Assembly (NCBI GenBank): GCA_018261905.1
Contig: JAGTRU010000033.1
Coordinates: 1 to 44,081 of the forward strand
Reading direction: 5' to 3'
DNA length: 44,081 nt
From: Pseudomonadota bacterium
GTDB lineage: Bacteria > Pseudomonadota > Gammaproteobacteria > Burkholderiales > Rhodocyclaceae
This document shows, piece after piece, positions 1 to 7,314 of this stretch (positions are counted from its first letter, which is position 1; the number at the start of each line of letters is the position of its first letter). The notes below the pieces were generated by a model. That model was given only the letters and a program-made list of their open reading frames with translations, was not told the origin of the DNA and ran no database searches. The position numbers and the translations under genes are program-made.

Positions 1-272
1 CATCCGTGTGATTGCCTTTAATACTTTGTGTGACCGAAGTCACTGCGTATCAAGGCACCCACACCTATCGATTGTTCAAATTGTTAAAGAACTGCTTGCT
101 TCGCTGCGCCGTCTCGTTTGATTCGTCAGCAGCAGAGAGGCGAGATTATGAAGAACTTTCTAAACTTCGTCAAGCATTTCGATGAATCTTTTTTGCTCGC
201 CGCCGTTCAAACTTCCCCGCCCACTTGCTCCTCCCCGCCCCGCCGAAACCCAAGCGCTGCAAGGAGGGGCGC
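1..272 (-). promoter_or_regulatory. rRNA operon leader with boxA antiterminator
   Basis: Read on the minus strand this is the untranslated leader of a ribosomal RNA operon running off the left edge. A boxA-type element (GTTCTTTAACA, at 82-92) is followed by a stretch typical of 16S leaders, including a short GTGAC-TTCG-GTCAC hairpin at 30-43. The 16S gene itself is not in the window; its start just beyond position 1 is inferred. A 16S-23S spacer could also carry boxA, but a strong promoter directly upstream (273-300) favours the operon leader. Short reading frames here are not credible genes. Confidence 0.7.
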
Positions 273-300
273 ATTATATAGACTTACTAACCGCCGTCAA
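273..300 (-). promoter_or_regulatory. Sigma-70 rRNA promoter
   Basis: On the minus strand a -35 TTGACG (295-300) and a perfect -10 TATAAT (273-278) are separated by 16 bases and followed by a GC-rich discriminator (GCGCCCCTCC). Such discriminators are typical of growth-rate and stringently controlled rRNA promoters. It drives transcription leftward into the boxA leader. Confidence 0.8.
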
Positions 301-376
301 TAGGCTCTGGGGATATTTATCGATTGATGGTGTTTTAGGGCATTTTTGCCGATTCGAGCCATTTCGGACCATAAAC

Positions 377-408
377 AAAAAAAGGGCCCCGGAATCGCTT
401 CCGGGGCC
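377..408 (-). terminator. Rho-independent terminator after nifS
   Basis: A perfect 10-bp stem (GGCCCCGGAA at 385-394 with its complement at 399-408), a 4-base loop and, on the minus strand, a following run of seven T (377-383 read in reverse). It ends the iscA-nifU-nifS transcript and insulates it from the rRNA promoter about 77 bases downstream. Confidence 0.9.
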
Positions 409-441
409 AACCGAGGTTACTGCGGAGAGAGAGGTTTACCG

Positions 442-1650
442 TCAGGCGTAGGTCGGGGCGAACGCCGCTTCAGGATTGGCGGCCGGCCCGTTGTCCGTCC
501 AGTACGGTGAAAGTTTGCGTAACTGGGCGACGATCGGCGGCACCGCCTCGATCACCCGGTCGATTTCGGCTTCGGTGTTGTAACGCGACAGCGAGAAACG
601 GATCGTGCCATGTGCGGCGGTGTAGGGAATACCCATGGCGCGCATCACATGCGACGGTTCCAGCGAGCCCGAGGTACAGGCGGAACCGGAACTGCCTGCA
701 ATCCCCACCTTGTTCAGCAGCATCAGGATGCCTTCACCCTCGATGTATTCAAAGGCGATGTTGCTGGTGTTGGGCAGACGGTTGCTGACATCGCCAGTCG
801 GGAAGCAATGGGTGATCTGGCTGAGCAGGCCCTTTTCCAGCTTGTCGCGCAGACGCTTGACCGTCGTGTTCTCCTCGGCCATGTGTTGCATGGCGAGTTC
901 GCAGGCGACGCCAAGACCGACGATGGACGCCGAGTTCTCGGTACCGGCCCGCCGTCCGCGTTCCTGGTGACCGCCACGGAGCAGCGGGCGGAAGCGGCAG
1001 CCACGACGCAGATAGAGGACACCAATCCCCTTGGGGGCATGCAACTTGTGCCCGGACAGGGAAAGCATGTCGATCTTGGTGTTCTTCAGATCGATCTGGA
1101 TCTTGCCAACGGCCTGGACGGCATCGGTATGGAACATGATGCCTTTGGCGCTGGCCAGTTCGGCCATTTCTTCCACGGGGAAAATCGTACCAGTCTCATT
1201 ATTGGCCCACATCACGGAAACGATGGCGACACGGTCGTTCAACAGCGACTTGTATTCGTCGATGTCGATCCGACCCTTCTTGTCCACTTTCAGCTTGTGG
1301 ACGATGTAGTTTTCCTTTTCCAGCCATTCGCACAGCGTCAGGATGGCCGGATGCTCGACATTGGTGGTGATCACCGTGTTGCGTTCCGGCTGCGCCTTGA
1401 GCGCCGAGAGGATGGCGGTCGAGTCGGACTCGGTACCACAGGAAGTAAAGATGATTTCCGAGTCATGCTCGGCACCAATCAGTGCCTGCACCTGAGCACG
1501 GGCCTTCTTCAGCGCCTTGCCGACTTCGCTACCGAAAGCGTGAATCGACGAGGCATTGCCGAAATGCTCGGTGAAAAAAGGGAGCATGGCTTCCACGACG
1601 GCCGGGTCACAGCGCGTCGTGGCATTGTTGTCCAGATAGATCGGTTCCAT
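442..1650 (-). CDS. nifS: Cysteine desulfurase NifS
   Basis: A 402-residue pyridoxal-phosphate enzyme that takes sulfur from cysteine as a protein-bound persulfide and passes it to NifU for nitrogenase Fe-S cluster assembly. Visible features are the PLP lysine in SGHKLHAPKG (Lys202), the substrate-binding RRAGTEN motif near 233-239 and the catalytic cysteine in SGSACTSGSL (Cys325). These positions coincide with those known for Azotobacter NifS. It is the last gene of iscA-nifU-nifS, 45 bases after nifU, with an AAAGGAC ribosome site and a strong terminator beyond it. NifS is preferred over housekeeping IscS because of the adjacent three-domain NifU and the nif promoter. Confidence 0.96.
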   Translation of the reverse strand: MEPIYLDNNATTRCDPAVVEAMLPFFTEHFGNASSIHAFGSEVGKALKKARAQVQALIGAEHDSEIIFTSCGTESDSTAILSALKAQPERNTVITTNVEHPAILTLCEWLEKENYIVHKLKVDKKGRIDIDEYKSLLNDRVAIVSVMWANNETGTIFPVEEMAELASAKGIMFHTDAVQAVGKIQIDLKNTKIDMLSLSGHKLHAPKGIGVLYLRRGCRFRPLLRGGHQERGRRAGTENSASIVGLGVACELAMQHMAEENTTVKRLRDKLEKGLLSQITHCFPTGDVSNRLPNTSNIAFEYIEGEGILMLLNKVGIAGSSGSACTSGSLEPSHVMRAMGIPYTAAHGTIRFSLSRYNTEAEIDRVIEAVPPIVAQLRKLSPYWTDNGPAANPEAAFAPTYA

Positions 1651-1695
1651 GGCGCAGTCCTTTGGGTTCTCTGTTGGGATTGGGGACTTGGTTTT

Positions 1696-2592
1696 TTATA
1701 CTTCAGCCGGCATGTGCGACGCCGGCAGGACTTGCACCAGCTCACCGAGGGCTTCGATCATCTTCTGCTGGATGCCACCCAGGGTAGCCGCTTCCATCAT
1801 GCAACCGGAGCAGGCGCCCTTCAGGTGCACATAGATCTTCTTGCCCTGGACGTCAGCCAGATCGACATCGCCATGGTCGCGCTGCAGCATCGGACGGACG
1901 GACTCGAGCACTTCCTCGATTTTCTTGATTTTCTGCACCAGCGTCAGCTTGGTTGTAGAAGGTTTCTTGGCTTCCGGCGTAGCCGGGCAAGCCGGCGGCG
2001 GCGAGACTTCACCGGGTCCGGTGCGGTCGGCCATGACCTTGGCCAGGATTTCCTCGATGCCTTCATGGCAGGCGGCACAACCACCACCGGCCTTGGTGTA
2101 GAAGGTGACTTCCTCGACGGTGTTGAGGTTGTTGGCCTTGACCACATCCTCGATCATCACCGCGTCGATGGCGAAGCATTTGCAGATCAGGGCGCCTTCT
2201 TCGTGGTCATCGGACCATTCTTCACCGCGATAGTTGGCGATGGCGGCTTGCAGGGCTTCGCGGCCCATCACGGAACAGTGCATCTTTTCCGGCGGCAGGC
2301 CGTCGAGATAGTCGGCAATGTTCTGGTTGGAGACTTCCAGCGCCTGATCCAGCGTCATGCCCTTGACCATCTCGGTCAGCGCCGACGAAGAAGCAATCGC
2401 CGAACCGCAACCAAAAGTCTGGAAATGCGCGTCGAGGATGATTTCGGTTTCCGGCTCGACCTTGAGCATCAGGCGCAGCGCGTCGCCGCACTGGATGGAA
2501 CCGACATCGCCGATGCCGTTGGCTTCTTCCAGCGGGCCGGAGTTGCGCGGGTTGAAGAAGTGTTCGCGAACCTTGTCAGAGTATTCCCACAT
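1696..2592 (-). CDS. nifU: Fe-S cluster scaffold NifU
   Basis: A 298-residue modular scaffold on which Fe-S clusters for nitrogenase are built using sulfur from NifS. All three domains of full-length NifU are present. The IscU-like N-terminus has Cys35, Cys62 and Cys106. A central permanent [2Fe-2S] ferredoxin-like domain has Cys137, Cys139, Cys172 and Cys175. After a Pro/Ala-rich linker (about 195-215) the Nfu domain carries the GACSGC motif (Cys261, Cys264). The start follows an AAGGAG site. It lies between iscA(nif) (12-base gap) and nifS in one transcription unit. Confidence 0.96.
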   Translation of the reverse strand: MWEYSDKVREHFFNPRNSGPLEEANGIGDVGSIQCGDALRLMLKVEPETEIILDAHFQTFGCGSAIASSSALTEMVKGMTLDQALEVSNQNIADYLDGLPPEKMHCSVMGREALQAAIANYRGEEWSDDHEEGALICKCFAIDAVMIEDVVKANNLNTVEEVTFYTKAGGGCAACHEGIEEILAKVMADRTGPGEVSPPPACPATPEAKKPSTTKLTLVQKIKKIEEVLESVRPMLQRDHGDVDLADVQGKKIYVHLKGACSGCMMEAATLGGIQQKMIEALGELVQVLPASHMPAEV

Positions 2593-2604
2593 GTTGTCTG
2601 CTCC

Positions 2605-2928
2605 TTAAACCGAGAACGAGGAGCCGCAGGAACACTGGGCGCTGGCGTTGGGGTTGTCGAATTTGAAACCGGTATGCGTCAGGGTGTCGATGAAATCGAC
2701 CGTGACGTTGTCGATCATCGGCATGGTCATCGGATCGACCAGCAGCTTGACGCCGTCGACTTCCAGTTCCCAGTCATCCTCGGCCTTCTCGGATTCGAGC
2801 TTCATGCCGTACTGCAGACCGGAGCAGCCACCACCCGAGATAACCAGGCGCAGGCCGATAACCGGCGTTTCAGAACCACGAATAAAGCGTTGTACGGCTT
2901 TAACGGCAGCGGGGGTCAGATTGATCAT
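2605..2928 (-). CDS. iscA: nif-specific IscA-type Fe-S carrier
   Basis: A 107-residue A-type carrier protein. The three family cysteines are visible: one in SGGGCSGLQYG and two in the C-terminal CSCGSSFSV. Such proteins bind iron or an Fe-S cluster and deliver it to apo-targets. Placed first in the iscA-nifU-nifS operon, directly behind a sigma-54/NifA promoter, this corresponds to the nif-dedicated copy (iscAnif, sometimes hesB) rather than the housekeeping isc gene. A GGGAG ribosome site precedes the ATG. Confidence 0.92.
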   Translation of the reverse strand: MINLTPAAVKAVQRFIRGSETPVIGLRLVISGGGCSGLQYGMKLESEKAEDDWELEVDGVKLLVDPMTMPMIDNVTVDFIDTLTHTGFKFDNPNASAQCSCGSSFSV

Positions 2929-2960
2929 GGCGTTTCTCCCAGAGTAGATGGGCTAATCAT

Positions 2961-2976
2961 TGCAAGCCCTGTGCCA
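2961..2976 (-). promoter_or_regulatory. Sigma-54 promoter of iscA-nifUS
   Basis: The minus strand reads TGGCACAGGGCTTGCA, an excellent -24/-12 element with exactly 10 bases between GG and GC. The predicted start of transcription is near 2950, about 20 bases before the iscA(nif) ATG. The NifA site at 3034-3049 lies roughly 90 bases upstream. Confidence 0.92.
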
Positions 2977-3033
2977 TGCCCTGAAAAACGCTTAACCGAC
3001 TGAATTTATTGACTTGTTACTGGCGTGATGCAT

Positions 3034-3049
3034 TGTCGCTTTTGCGACA
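3034..3049. promoter_or_regulatory. NifA upstream activator site (iscA-nifUS)
   Basis: A TGT-N10-ACA palindrome in the extended form TGTCG-CTTTTG-CGACA, flanked by T and A. It begins one base past the stop codon of the preceding minus-strand gene and lies about 90 bases upstream of the predicted iscA(nif) start site. This is the normal distance for NifA acting through DNA looping. Confidence 0.88.
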
Positions 3050-3050
3050 A

Positions 3051-3476
3051 TCAGCCCAAAACGTGTTCGTAAGTACGCCGCAGGATTTCGCGCTCGACCA
3101 GCGGCAGACGCCGCGCCTCGGTAATGGCGATGAATTTCCCGCCCTGCTTTTCCGCCGCCGCAAACGGCGGATCGATACTGGTGCACGCGGCCAGCAGCAC
3201 GGCCTGGTCGCCGTGCGGCGTATCCAGCCAGATACAGAAATCGGGTACCGGTTCCAGCCCGCCTTCGGCCAGCCCCAGTTTTTTCTCAGCCGCCCGCAGC
3301 GCCGCTGTCGGGTGAAAACTGAGCTTGGAGGAATAATCCTCGGCGCGCAATGCGGCCGGTTCCGGCAAGGGCGAGAAGGCCAGCACGCTGTCGCCCAGGG
3401 TCATGAAGCGAACCCGGGCACTGGTACTTTGTTTGTGCAGGATGACCAGACGGGGCAGTTCGGTGGTTTCAGACAT
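3051..3476 (-). CDS. Unidentified small protein, last gene of nifN operon
   Basis: A 141-residue protein I cannot assign to a named family. It begins MSETTELPRLVILHKQ. An in-frame extension upstream exists, but the ATG at 3476 has a GGAG site seven bases away and is preferred. The protein looks soluble, with a single cysteine (DFCIWLD) and no signal peptide or membrane segment. It is the final gene of the nifN-nifX-...-fdxB series, 25 bases after its neighbour, and stops next to the NifA site of the following operon. Its position implies co-expression with cofactor-assembly genes; no function is proposed. Confidence 0.75.
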   Translation of the reverse strand: MSETTELPRLVILHKQSTSARVRFMTLGDSVLAFSPLPEPAALRAEDYSSKLSFHPTAALRAAEKKLGLAEGGLEPVPDFCIWLDTPHGDQAVLLAACTSIDPPFAAAEKQGGKFIAITEARRLPLVEREILRRTYEHVLG

Positions 3477-3501
3477 CAGGCAACTCCGGTCAAATAAAGA
3501 A

Positions 3502-3864
3502 TCACGCGGCAAACGCGGCCAGCACCGGATCGCCCTTCAGGGCGCCGGCGCGCCCCCAGACCTGCACAGCCTCAACGTAGTAGCCGGGCATTTTCGGATG
3601 CGGCAAGAGCACCTGGTATTCGGCAAAGACCCGGCCATCCGGGAACAGCGTCACCGTGCCGTAACGGGCCTTGCCGCGCCAGGTGCCGACCAGGCTGCGC
3701 TCCCCCGAGAAGGGATCGACCTGCTCGACGAAAGCCGCCTCGGCCCAGACCGGCTCATCGCCGATCTCCAGACCGAGTTTTTCAACCTGCCGCCGAACGG
3801 CCAGGCAAATCTCCGCCCCGAGAACCGGGTCGGGCTTGGCCGGGCCGTCGGCACTCATCAGCAT
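3502..3864 (-). CDS. Unidentified small protein downstream of fdxB
   Basis: A protein of about 120 residues, starting 11 bases after fdxB. Two close ATG codons (3864 and 3858) are possible and neither has a strong ribosome site, so the start is uncertain. The sequence is soluble-looking, with a region rich in aromatic residues and glycine (WRGKARYGTVTLFPDGRVFAEY). This suggests beta structure. No cysteine motif or catalytic signature is seen. It is presumably a nif accessory protein by position alone. Confidence 0.7.
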   Translation of the reverse strand: MLMSADGPAKPDPVLGAEICLAVRRQVEKLGLEIGDEPVWAEAAFVEQVDPFSGERSLVGTWRGKARYGTVTLFPDGRVFAEYQVLLPHPKMPGYYVEAVQVWGRAGALKGDPVLAAFAA

Positions 3865-3875
3865 GCCGGGCTTGC

Positions 3876-4151
3876 TCAGGCGGCCAGCGGCGCGTAGCTG
3901 TAGCAGGTCTTCGGGCAGACGCGACCACAGGCACCACAACCGATACAGTCGTTGATGTCCTTGATGCTCATCTTGGCGGAAGCGCTTTCGTCTTCGTCAT
4001 CATCGGCATCGGAATCGATCAGGTCGAGCACGTCGCGCGGGCAGACCTTGTAGCAACGGCCGCAGCCGATGCACTTTTCCTGATTGATGGCGGTAACAAA
4101 TTCGGGCACCCATTCGGCGCCGCCACGGGTAAGTGCAGTGTAAGAACTCAT
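3876..4151 (-). CDS. fdxB: nif-specific ferredoxin III (2x[4Fe-4S])
   Basis: A 91-residue ferredoxin with two [4Fe-4S] motifs: [12 protein letters not shown] near residues 27-38 and [13 protein letters not shown] near 71-83. They are separated by an acidic insert (DADDDEDES) characteristic of FdxB/ferredoxin III of nif clusters. It likely carries low-potential electrons in cofactor synthesis or nitrogenase reduction. It follows the DUF683 gene by 3 bases in the nifN operon. Confidence 0.9.
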   Translation of the reverse strand: MSSYTALTRGGAEWVPEFVTAINQEKCIGCGRCYKVCPRDVLDLIDSDADDDEDESASAKMSIKDINDCIGCGACGRVCPKTCYSYAPLAA

Positions 4152-4154
4152 GAT

Positions 4155-4364
4155 TCAACCTTTCTGAATGGCAGCCAGCTTGGCATTGGCTTCTGCCCAT
4201 GCCTTGCAGGCGTCGTACGTGGATTGGGCCAGGCCCGGGATTTCGAGATAGCCGGCGGGCAAACGATCCTCAACCAGATCGTGCATTTGCGATGCCCACT
4301 CGGACGAGATGCGCTTTAGCTTTTTGACTTCCTTGTCCAAGTTTTTGATTTCTTCCTCGGTCAA
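4155..4364 (-). CDS. nif-associated DUF683 (CCE_0567-type) protein
   Basis: A small, highly charged alpha-helical protein of the family usually encoded just after nifX and DUF269 (ORF6 in Azotobacter). Its N-terminal part is a Lys/Glu-rich helix (EEEIKNLDKEVKKLKR). It is followed by a conserved LHD/VEDRLP-like segment and a second helix. The best start is a TTG at 4364, five bases after a perfect AGGAGG; a longer frame begins upstream with another TTG but has no such site. The predicted length is 69 residues, close to the family size. Confidence 0.83.
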   Translation of the reverse strand: MTEEEIKNLDKEVKKLKRISSEWASQMHDLVEDRLPAGYLEIPGLAQSTYDACKAWAEANAKLAAIQKG

Positions 4365-4408
4365 GCTAACCTCCTGTGACGACAAGTTTTGATGTTGATA
4401 AACCTGGC

Positions 4409-4870
4409 TCAGAGCCCGGCGACTTCCGGGTATTGCCCGATGCGCTCAAGAGCGATACCGAGCAGCTTGTCGGCTTCGTCCTTCATCTTGGAGAGGCTCG
4501 GGAAGCCGAAGCGATGCACGTCGCGCAGCGTCTTCTCGACGGCGACCAGCTTGCCGACGGTGATGATGGCGCGACCGAAACCTTCGTGCGTCAGATGCAC
4601 CAACGGCACGGCAAGCAGCTTGCATTCCTTTTCGATCAACACGGCGATGGCGTTGTAGAAAGCCTTGACGCGGGAAATGGTTTCGTCGTCCGGATCGCCG
4701 ATCAGCGGAATACCGGCCTTGCGTTCCTTGGTCAGGATGTAGGGATCGAGGATTTTCTCGACGGTCCACCCGGTGTAAGTACCGTAGGTATCAAGAGCGC
4801 GCATCTGGCGGGCCATTTCCTTGACAAAATCGGTGGCGAAAATCGGATCGGCAGCAATGGCTTCGGTCAT
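4409..4870 (-). CDS. NifX-associated protein (DUF269)
   Basis: A 153-residue member of the NifX-associated nitrogen fixation family, equivalent to Azotobacter ORF5. Recognisable stretches are the tryptophan/tyrosine segment DTYGTYTGW and the C-terminal GKLVAVEKTLRDVHRFGF, typical of the family. The true start is the ATG at 4870, behind AGGAG; the frame extends further upstream without a plausible start. The role is not established in detail but it always travels with nifENX and is assumed to help FeMo-cofactor handling. Here it is separated from nifX by an RseC-like gene. Confidence 0.88.
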   Translation of the reverse strand: MTEAIAADPIFATDFVKEMARQMRALDTYGTYTGWTVEKILDPYILTKERKAGIPLIGDPDDETISRVKAFYNAIAVLIEKECKLLAVPLVHLTHEGFGRAIITVGKLVAVEKTLRDVHRFGFPSLSKMKDEADKLLGIALERIGQYPEVAGL

Positions 4871-4874
4871 GGTG

Positions 4875-5330
4875 TTACTCCTGGGAAAAATTGGCGGATG
4901 AAAAGGAAGAGGGAAGAAGTTGCGGCCGGGGCGACAGGCCGGGGGTAAAGGTGATCGCGAAGCGGGCCACGACCAGCGATCCGGCAAACCCCGCGGCCGC
5001 CCCGAGCGCCGTCGTCGCCTCCGTGCCGCCCGCCGAAATCCCGATCAGGGCTCCGGCCAGCGTTGCCAGCGCGGGAAACAGATAGCCGAGCAACGCAGCG
5101 AGCGTCAGTTTGGCTTCCGGCAATCCGACATTGACGAAATCCCCGGCTTGCAAACCGCTGGGCGCCGGCAGGTTGAGCACCGCCGCCTGCCCGCCGACGG
5201 CATGCTTGCTCATGCCGCAATGACCGCCATGACCGCAAACACCACAGGCGGTCCGCTCGACGACGACCGTGGCCCGGCCAGCGTCGACGTGTTGGACCAT
5301 GCCCCAGTGCTCGATCATGCCGGCTTTCAT
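4875..5330 (-). CDS. RseC/MucC-like membrane protein
   Basis: A 151-residue protein resembling RseC. The N-terminal beta domain carries a cysteine cluster (ACGVCGHGGHCG, near residues 29-40). Two adjacent hydrophobic segments follow (about 80-120: ALLGYLFPALATLAGALIG and ALGAAAGFAGSLVVARFA). RseC is known with the Rsx/Rnf complex in the pathway that keeps SoxR reduced, and in sigma-E control. The ATG at 5330 overlaps the nifX stop as ATGA, so it is translationally coupled inside the nif operon. A second RseC-like gene lies in the rnf operon at 30119. Together they suggest a link between cofactor assembly and Rnf electron flow, which is an inference. Confidence 0.83.
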   Translation of the reverse strand: MKAGMIEHWGMVQHVDAGRATVVVERTACGVCGHGGHCGMSKHAVGGQAAVLNLPAPSGLQAGDFVNVGLPEAKLTLAALLGYLFPALATLAGALIGISAGGTEATTALGAAAGFAGSLVVARFAITFTPGLSPRPQLLPSSFSSANFSQE

Positions 5331-5749
5331 CCCTGCCACCCCTCTTCTTCCATATTGGCGAAGCGGTCCTCGGTCTTCTTGGCCTGCGCCGCAACCGCCC
5401 GATCGACCCAGGCGACGCCGCCCTCGGTCATCGCTTTGGAAATTTCGGCGAGCAACTCGTCGACAGCATCGACTTCGCTGGTGCGGATCGGCTGGATGCC
5501 TTTGGCCATCAGTTTCTTGATCGCCGAGGCACCGATCGCCATGACGTAGACCGCCGCGCAGCCTGCGAGGAAATCGACCTTGGCGATCAATTTGTCCTCG
5601 TTGCCGTCCATCGACTCCTCGGCGAATTCGCCGATGCCGACCAGCGTCGCCTTCTCGGGCGTCACCTCGTAGATGGCGAACCCCTCGGCGGCGCCGAAGT
5701 GCTGATTGACGCGCAAGCGGTCCGTGGTAGCAAAAGCAACCTTGATCAT
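5327..5749 (-). CDS. nifX: FeMo-cofactor carrier NifX
   Basis: A 140-residue NifX of the dinitrogenase iron-molybdenum cofactor-binding family. It starts MIKVAFATTDRLRVNQHFG, with the family motif VNQHFGAAEGFAIYEV. NifX binds NifB-co and the VK-cluster and shuttles them to and from NifEN. The ATG at 5749 has a GCAGGAG site. Longer in-frame sequence would overlap nifN and is not expected. It sits 16 bases after nifN, the conserved order. Confidence 0.94.
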   Translation of the reverse strand: MIKVAFATTDRLRVNQHFGAAEGFAIYEVTPEKATLVGIGEFAEESMDGNEDKLIAKVDFLAGCAAVYVMAIGASAIKKLMAKGIQPIRTSEVDAVDELLAEISKAMTEGGVAWVDRAVAAQAKKTEDRFANMEEEGWQG

Positions 5750-5765
5750 GGCGGCGGGCTCCTGC

Positions 5766-7163
5766 TTAATGGACCAGACCAACTGCAGACGACGAGATGA
5801 CATGTTGTTCACCGGGGCGAGTGTCTGCCCAGTAGCTTGATCGATAGGGTTCGGGTTCATGGTGTTGCCCCAGCATCAGGTTGGCGAGATCGAAAAGGGC
5901 CTGCCGCGTACCGCGGTAACCCACCCAGGTGCGGGCGTAACCGCCCACGTGGTCGTACTGCGGAAAACCGGCGCGCAAGAGCGGCAGGCCGAGACGGTGC
6001 GCGGTATCGACGGCGTGCGAATTGGCAATGACCAGTTGCGCCCCGGCCGCCCGCGCCTGCTTTTCCATGTCCTCGAGATCGCCGACGATGACGCTCTTGA
6101 TCGGCAAGGTGCTCAGGCTTTCATGCTTGGCCGGGCTGACGGCGCTAACGATTTCGGCCCCCATGCTGGTCAGGAAGCGCACCTGCATACCGAGCAAGTC
6201 GGGATCAGCAGCCAGCGCGATGCGGGCGAAACCGATCATAAAATGACTATCGACCATCGCATCCTGCAACTGGGCGCGATGCCGTTCGATCTTTTCCGGC
6301 ACCGGCTTGCCGGAAATATCGGCCAGGACCTGCGTGAAAGCGTCGCAATCGTCGAGGCCCATGAGGCCGTCAAAACGAAAATCGGGCACGCCGGTACGGG
6401 TTTTCAGGATATTGGCGGCCTTGGCCAGCGAGGGGCCGATGACCAGCGTCGCGATCGACTCACCCATCGCCTCGATTTCGCTACGCGGCGTGCCGCCGAT
6501 GGTCAGCGAAGAAGTCTCGGCCTCGACCAGATGGCCATCCAGCGAATCGCCGATGTCCGGCACGACGACCGGACGCAGACCAAAGGCTTCGGTCCAGTCC
6601 TTGATCGCCTCGATATCGCCCGGCGTCAGCATGGCCGAAGCCAGCACATTGACCTGTTTCGGCCGCTTGCCGACGCAACTGCTTTCCGGCACCAGGACCT
6701 GGATCAACGACTCGATGGCCAGCGCATAACCGCTTTCCAGGCAACCGACGTAATCCGGCGTACTGACCGGAACCACCGCGACATGATCGAACTCCGGATG
6801 GGCAGCGCGGAATTCCTTGACCGAGCGCAGGATGTCGGTGCCCTGCGTTTCCGAGAGGCCGGTCGTGACGAGGCCGATGATTTCCGGCTTGCTCTTGTCG
6901 GACAACGTGCGCAGCGCCTCGATGATGTTCTCGTCGGCACCCATGATGGTCGATACCTGATCCATCGCCGTCGTCTGCAACGGGATCGGTTCGCGGAAAT
7001 GGCGCACGAAGAAGACTTTGCCGAAGGCCGTGCAGCCCTGCGAGCCGTGCATCAGCGGCAGGCTGCGATTGAGGCCGAGAAAGGCCAGCGAGGCGCCAAT
7101 CGGCTGACTCACCTTAAGCGGATTAACCGCCAGTGCCTTCTTGGTATGAATGATTTCAGCCAT
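5766..7163 (-). CDS. nifN: FeMo-cofactor scaffold subunit NifN
   Basis: A 465-residue NifK-like subunit of the NifE2N2 scaffold that matures the FeMo-cofactor. The single P-cluster-like cysteine of NifN is present ([12 protein letters not shown], Cys44, the Azotobacter position). The NifN core around [12 protein letters not shown] is also present. Unusually, nifE is not immediately upstream: it lies 11 kb away behind accessory genes. nifN instead follows a sigma-54 promoter of its own. It heads the operon nifN-nifX-rseC-DUF269-DUF683-fdxB plus two small genes. Confidence 0.96.
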   Translation of the reverse strand: MAEIIHTKKALAVNPLKVSQPIGASLAFLGLNRSLPLMHGSQGCTAFGKVFFVRHFREPIPLQTTAMDQVSTIMGADENIIEALRTLSDKSKPEIIGLVTTGLSETQGTDILRSVKEFRAAHPEFDHVAVVPVSTPDYVGCLESGYALAIESLIQVLVPESSCVGKRPKQVNVLASAMLTPGDIEAIKDWTEAFGLRPVVVPDIGDSLDGHLVEAETSSLTIGGTPRSEIEAMGESIATLVIGPSLAKAANILKTRTGVPDFRFDGLMGLDDCDAFTQVLADISGKPVPEKIERHRAQLQDAMVDSHFMIGFARIALAADPDLLGMQVRFLTSMGAEIVSAVSPAKHESLSTLPIKSVIVGDLEDMEKQARAAGAQLVIANSHAVDTAHRLGLPLLRAGFPQYDHVGGYARTWVGYRGTRQALFDLANLMLGQHHEPEPYRSSYWADTRPGEQHVISSSAVGLVH

Positions 7164-7196
7164 TTGGACAAGCCTCGTTGAGATTACCCTCCTCTC

Positions 7197-7213
7197 AGCA
7201 AGGAACGCGCCAA
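7197..7213 (-). promoter_or_regulatory. Sigma-54 promoter of nifN
   Basis: The minus strand reads TTGGCGCGTTCCTTGCT with GG and GC separated by 10 bases. The only departure from the TTGGCACG-N4-TTGCW consensus is a G in the -24 box. The predicted start is near 7187, leaving a leader of about 24 bases before the nifN ATG. Confidence 0.85.
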
Positions 7214-7256
7214 GCAGCTACGCACATAAAAACAATGACTTAAACAACAATCGCCG

Positions 7257-7272
7257 TGTAGGAAACACAACA
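7257..7272. promoter_or_regulatory. Candidate NifA site upstream of nifN
   Basis: TGT (7257-7259), ten bases, ACA (7270-7272), about 78 bases upstream of the predicted nifN start. It matches only the minimal TGT-N10-ACA rule and lacks the inner CG/CG pairs shared by the five strong sites in this window. It may be a weak or partly degenerate site. Confidence 0.55.
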
Positions 7273-7314
7273 AACGTCAGACGGTGACACCACAAAATCA
7301 AATAAGTTCACTCA

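Noticed and set aside
118..451. Two short plus-strand frames
   Set aside because: They overlie the rRNA leader, promoter and nifS terminator on the other strand.
610..3003. A 797-codon open frame on the plus strand
   Set aside because: It runs antisense through nifS, nifU and iscA(nif), whose products are unmistakable. Long antisense frames are common in GC-rich DNA; there is no ribosome site and the composition is His/Arg/Asp-rich.
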